Positions 7,441 to 10,835 of a stretch of 10,835 nt of DNA are shown piece by piece (the first letter of the stretch is position 1; every line of letters starts with the position of its first letter). The notes beneath the pieces are model-generated. The model saw only the letters and a list, made by a program, of their open reading frames with translations. It made no database searches and was not told where the DNA came from. Origin of the DNA: Echinostoma caproni (Eukaryota; Platyhelminthes; Trematoda; Plagiorchiida; Echinostomatidae); assembly GCA_900618425.1 (NCBI GenBank), contig UZAN01041675.1, positions 28,630 to 39,464 on the forward strand. The letters run 5' to 3'. The position numbers and the translations under genes were made by a program.

Positions 7441-8350
7441 ACAGCACTTTCTGTGGTCAACACGTGACGTGGAAACGAGACCTGAAGAAATGCACAGAGC
7501 TTTTAGATAGAATAAGTGTATCTCGTCTTCTAGATGGCGGTCCGAAAAACTCAGCAGTGGCGTCCTTGTCATTTCGTATCAGGTCAAAATGCTTGAAAAG
7601 GTATGCATGGGCATTCACATTGTGTACTGTCTTGATCATGGAGGTTCACTTTTTTTCACCCTCCAGTTAAGCCCAATCACTCTCCAACTTGCACTTCATC
7701 ACTTAATTTGTGTGCATTGTGATTTTGTCAGCCTGCAAAGGCTTAAAAAGGTATTCACCAAAAACATTTGTTCGCCTACATTGTATTCTTAATCAATGGA
7801 CATATTCCGTGATCTTGTCAGCGATTAGTGGAATTCACTTCTGTTTATCCCGCTGTACGATGGTGATGATGATGACTTTGATGCAAGTGAAAATTTGCCG
7901 ACTCTAATTTGGCTGTTGATAGAAACATTGCAAAATTGAAATAAAGAGTTGAGTTTGGATGACTGAGTCAAATGACGCTTTCAGATCGAGCTTAATATCA
8001 ATGGTTGGTAAACTAAAAGAATGTCGATGCACTGTGATTTGGTAGAGTGTGAAAATATGGTCTAAAAAACGACCAGGTTCTGATTCTCATGTGTGCATTC
8101 TTCACATGCGGCAGACAACTTATGGAGTACGATGCCAGCGGGCAGTTTAGAGTCACTGTTAATTAAACTAATTCCTCTGTGGTTTGCACAATAGATTCTG
8201 TCACTTTTCCTGTAAATCGATAAGATAACCGATTCACACTATTCAGCTGGAACCCGTTCAGTCTCCCATATTGCGCCCAGGAGTTTCGTCAACTCCGAGA
8301 CCAACGCTGATTCTCCATCCTTAAAGCTGTTGGGAACAGCCGATCTGGAT
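7440..8350 (-). pseudogene. RTE reverse transcriptase domain, inactive
   Basis: The fingers and palm of the reverse transcriptase are present but decayed. Upstream pieces are SFKDGESALVSEL and AIWETERVP (8250-8340). Box A reads LDLKASFDS at 7964-7990 and keeps the first catalytic aspartate. The next conserved block, normally SGVRQGCP, appears as SGINRSEF near 7835-7857. The YADD box should precede VLFG, which survives at 7436-7447, but the codons there (7448-7462) read C-stop-P-Q-K, so both catalytic aspartates are lost. The distance between the SGVRQG-like block and VLFG is about 380 bases, longer than the roughly 220 expected, so some sequence has probably been inserted at 7465-7790. The domain cannot function. 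Confidence 0.72.
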
Positions 8351-8678
8351 AGAAGGTCTTATACTTTTTTAGACAACCTATTTCCCGGGAAACTTTCATT
8401 TTAATTGGAGCACTGGGTTCAGCTGTCAGTAGTTGGCCAGCTGATATAGGGGATGACAAGCCTAATATCGATAAGGGGCAGTTGAATTTGACCGTTGAAT
8501 GTTCTGCCCATCGATCAAGACGACGTTGTTGATGACCAGTCAGTGTGACATCGCTTCCCTAATTATTTCACTTACGCCTATTTTCCTAGTACCCACATTT
8601 GTAATCAGACGAAAAAGAGGACGACAATTACTAGTAGCCGTAGCTTTCCCCGTCTCTCTACACTTTCCTATGGTTGTG
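8350..8678 (-). pseudogene. RTE endonuclease-RT linker, shortened
   Basis: The minus strand reads TNVGTRKIGVSEIIREA (near 8560-8610), then in another frame LDRWAEHFNGQIQL (8480-8520). Both match the linker between endonuclease and reverse transcriptase in fluke RTE elements, where the pattern is R-x-T-G-P-x-K-x-x-V-S-E-x-I and L-D-R-W-A-E-x-F. The upstream end, GKCRETGKATATSNCRPLF, abuts the endonuclease with most of the normal linker missing. The linker has no known catalytic role. Confidence 0.7.
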
Positions 8679-9270
8679 TGCTCGCTGTGATGAAGTTGGG
8701 AAATTCCATGTGATACGTTGATGTTTCTTATTGGAGAGGTTTTTGCTTAACAGGAGCAAACCGTTTTCAGTGCAACGTTGTATAAGATATATAAGATCTC
8801 CGTTTTCCCTTTTAACGGCTAGAACGGCATGTAGACAGCCTAGAAGCCTTTCTGGATAATGCAGGGATCCCATTCGAGCATTAAATTCTACTGCGTCCGT
8901 TAACCTAACGCTTTGAAGTAACTGATAAGGATCCTTGTGGAATTCATCCCTGATTTCAAGTACACTGCACTCCGTCCGTGCATACACCGATACGATGAAT
9001 GAGCATCGTCACCCTGTTCTGTAGCTGTAGTGAACCATTTAGACGTGTAACGCGCAGTCGGCTACCGATTGGAATCCACTAAAAAAGCGAGCTCTCACCC
9101 TTGGCACTTAGTGCAATCCCAACACCATGAACGTCGAATGACGAATCGATGGACACACGAAAGATGAGGCATAAGGATGAGGTTGGGTCAGGAGAACGTA
9201 AGAAGACAATTGAAGTAGTTGTAAATCAGTTGAAAATCGGGATCCTTTGTATATCAGACGGTTCGCCGTT
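8670..9270 (-). pseudogene. RTE APE-type endonuclease domain, C-truncated
   Basis: This domain nicks target DNA to prime reverse transcription. Visible blocks on the minus strand are HGVGIALSAKGESSLF (9075-9130), VYARTECSVLEIRDEFHKD (8930-8990), EFNARMGSLHYPERLLG (8838-8888), ENGLLLLSKNLS and KKHQRITWNFPTSSQR (8680-8760). The family motif G-D-[FW]-N-A is reduced to V-E-F-N-A, with preceding residues deleted and the catalytic aspartate replaced by glutamate. Sequence after TSSQRA, which should carry Q-I-D-H-I and the S-D-H catalytic end, is gone. A frame change lies near 8990-9000. An N at 9272 falls between two TCGCCGTTA copies just upstream. The domain is dead. Confidence 0.76.
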
Positions 9271-9700
9271 ANTCGCCGTTAAGCATCGAGTGCAAGCTGG
9301 TTAAAAGTAACTAATGAGCCTTCGTCTGAAGGTCATCTGGACATGGCTTTAGTGTTACCATGCGGTACACCGTTGCCTTATTGACAGATGGTGTACTTAT
9401 GTATTCGTTCCATTTTTTCCAGATTGTGAAAGTTTTCAGCAACTTTAGTCAAAGGGGCGACAAGGGAGGTACGATGGGGAATGTTTGAGGAAGAGTACAA
9501 GAAAAAGAATCTCACTCGGTGTTGCGCAATACCGCCGTTTGTACAATCTACGATTGACATATACAATGGCACGTTCTGTACCACGGCGTTCTCCCCGCTG
9601 AAGACCGTTTCAGCCATTCCTTTTATATTGGCATTTGTAGATACAGGAAATCGCATACCCATCCATTGTGGGTGTCGACGCCAATGGTAACGCCATCTGT
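9271..9700 (-). other. Probable RTE 5' leader region
   Basis: A 94-codon minus-strand frame (9378-9662) sits immediately upstream of the endonuclease remnant but contains no domain I recognise. Its position and strand suggest the 5' leader or N-terminal extension of the element. Host sequence is the alternative. There is no copy of this region elsewhere in the window to compare with, so the 5' boundary cannot be placed. Confidence 0.4.
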
Positions 9701-10735
9701 AAGGTCCTGTCCTGTATCTCTATTCACTCGGATCTAAATTGTTTTGCTTTTGTTTCGGCATTGCGATGTGAAGGATGACAATGGCATTCTTGGTGTAGAA
9801 ACTACTGCAACCCCACGGAGCACCTGTATCCAAACAATACTAGGCGCAGCGAACGCTTAGGGTAACCTGGTAGACCTTTTGAAGTTTGCTTAGAGCACTA
9901 GCACCCATACTTTTCATTTCACTTTCTGCAAAGTATGATGTTTGAACAGCTGTTTTGGCGTGCAAATCAATTCCGGGATCAGCACAACGTAATACAGTAA
10001 TCCTACGGTGGAATACAAGCTTGCTCAGCTTGCTTACTGCCCGAATGCGATTATCTTATCGCATGGAATCACTAACACAGTTCTATGGAACTGCCAGTAT
10101 ATTTCTGCCATAAACCCTACGGATTTCGCTCATGGTCAGATAAAATTTACTGAAACTCTTGTGTCTAGTATTGAAGTTTCGCATAGCCAACGAGATTTTT
10201 GGTTATTGTTATTTACAGGAGTGTAATAATTGAATTTGAATTACAATACCACACAGTGATGGTGTCTAGCAAAACAGGGTTGAGTGATAACGATGAATTT
10301 CGTCACTAACTTCTCATTTGTCAAAATCGAAGCAATTACTGAGAATTCTCTTAGCATAATGAATTTCATATTATTGCAAGATGGATGCTATTTAGGTGAT
10401 TGTGTAAAGTGATGGGTGATTGCTGACGTTTCATTGCCCATATGCGAATAGCACAGGCTTTTTACCACTTTTTTGCTGCGATTCTCTCTCTGTTCGAAAA
10501 ATAATACAAACAGATGAAATCTTTTCACGTCTTTGGATAGCTTCCTCTAGTGATGGACGGCCTGGGTTGTCTTCGCTTCACGTGTGACAATACTCTCTCA
10601 AACCGCTTAAGCCTTGCACAATCGGTAACCCTTCCTCATAGTCTTTTGCGCGTTGGGCCAATTGGTCCAATCTAAATGCCAAAACAATTGCGGTCTTGTC
10701 TAACAGACACGTGTGTTCTTTTTTATCTTTTCCAG
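9701..10735. other. Intron-like sequence, no gene recognised
   Basis: No domain or mobile-element signal is seen. Minor structures are a tandem AGCTTGCT repeat (10018-10034), a six-base hairpin TGCGAT/ATCGCA at 10046-10063, and an 18-base near-perfect palindrome TTGGGCCAATTGGTCCAA at 10653-10670. A 72-codon frame at 10008-10226 has no recognisable content. The stretch ends in a good polypyrimidine tract leading to the acceptor at 10735. Confidence 0.4.
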
Positions 10736-10835
10736 GTGCTGTTATTTTCGCTCCTTATTTGCTATTGAAACAGTCGTACGAAGATTTGTTGGATTTACTG
10801 TCAACCGATGTTCTCACTCCGACCATATTGCTGGT
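10736..10835 (+). CDS. Candidate exon C, partial, of an unrecognised host gene
   Basis: A strong acceptor, TTCTTTTTTATCTTTTCCAG, ends at 10735. Frames starting two bases or one base into the segment are open to the window edge; the remaining frame stops after 10 codons. The two-base frame gives a regular amphipathic peptide, VIFAPYLLLKQSYEDLLDLL then STDVLTPTILLV, which is more protein-like than the alternative. That frame needs one base from the preceding exon, exactly what candidate exon B leaves, giving a glycine codon at the junction. A weak resemblance to the D-x-I-L-x-x-D-x-x-Y...L-L-x-x-L...V-I-L-L segment of METTL21-type lysine methyltransferases is noted but not used for a name, because the key aspartate is absent. 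The exon continues beyond the window. Confidence 0.42.

Larger units (their letters stand above)
6525..9700 (-). mobile_element. RTE-type retrotransposon, near full span, broken
   Basis: On the minus strand the order from high to low coordinates is a leader (about 9270-9700), APE-type endonuclease (8670-9270), linker (8350-8670), reverse transcriptase (7440-8350), C-terminal region (6680-7440) and 3' UTR (6525-6680). The UTR aligns base for base in long runs with the plus-strand copy at 430-565, for example around TTCTCCATTTTCC and CGACTC. The span of about 3.2 kb suits RTE elements, although an internal deletion of several hundred bases and a probable insertion partly offset each other. Stops and frameshifts occur throughout. 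The 3' end near 6525 is inferred from the other copy; the 5' limit is uncertain by a few hundred bases. Confidence 0.82.

Noticed and set aside
7419..7670. Plus-strand exon ending AAAAG|GTATGC within the RTE remnant
   Set aside because: Its first part overlaps clear antisense reverse transcriptase sequence and there is no good acceptor upstream.
9481..9690. Plus-strand 69-codon open frame
   Set aside because: It is a shadow of the minus-strand frame in the probable retroelement leader and has no recognisable content.
1..10835. A CRISPR array, bacterial operon or intact new defence system
   Set aside because: There are no regularly spaced repeats, no ribosome-binding sites before long frames and no intact long gene; all recognised coding signal is decayed non-LTR retrotransposon.

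Overview
The window looks like repeat-rich, AT-leaning, intron-like genomic DNA of a parasitic flatworm, most likely a digenean fluke. The evidence is the content itself: fragments of RTE-type and CR1/Jockey-like non-LTR retrotransposons of the kind common in fluke genomes, plus a tRNA-headed short element carrying a hammerhead-ribozyme-like core, as in the schistosome Sm-alpha family. There is no bacterial gene organisation, no rRNA and no CRISPR. No intact long protein-coding gene is present; the longest open frame is about 140 codons and lies in a GC-richer block. Species cannot be fixed from the sequence alone.

Layout. 1-590: 3' end of an RTE-type element, plus strand, ending in (ACTGA)n and cut by the window edge. 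591-1065: nothing recognised. 1066-1247: exon-like open stretch with good splice borders, containing a 20-bp perfect palindrome. 1925-2420: GC-richer block, open in several frames on both strands, unidentified. 2633-2880: tRNA-headed SINE-like element with a decayed hammerhead motif. 3215-3655: minus-strand 3' end of a CR1/Jockey-like element. 3616-3870: possible 3' tail of another element. 4702-4966: second exon-like stretch. 5930-6465: plus-strand CR1/Jockey-like 3' end, the best preserved protein piece in the window. 6525 to about 9700: minus-strand, nearly full-span but broken RTE-type element (5' leader, endonuclease, linker, reverse transcriptase, C-terminal region, 3' tail), with a large internal deletion and several frameshifts. 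10736 to the end: third exon-like stretch, cut by the window edge.

How it fits together. The three exon-like stretches are all on the plus strand and their splice phases agree if joined in order (0 across the first junction, 1 across the second). A cautious reading is that the window lies inside one host gene whose introns have filled with dead retroelements. The gene product is not recognised. None of the retroelements can make a working protein. Two of the five single N positions sit between short direct duplications; in one case, removing the duplicated unit restores the reading frame, so part of the apparent decay is an assembly artefact.
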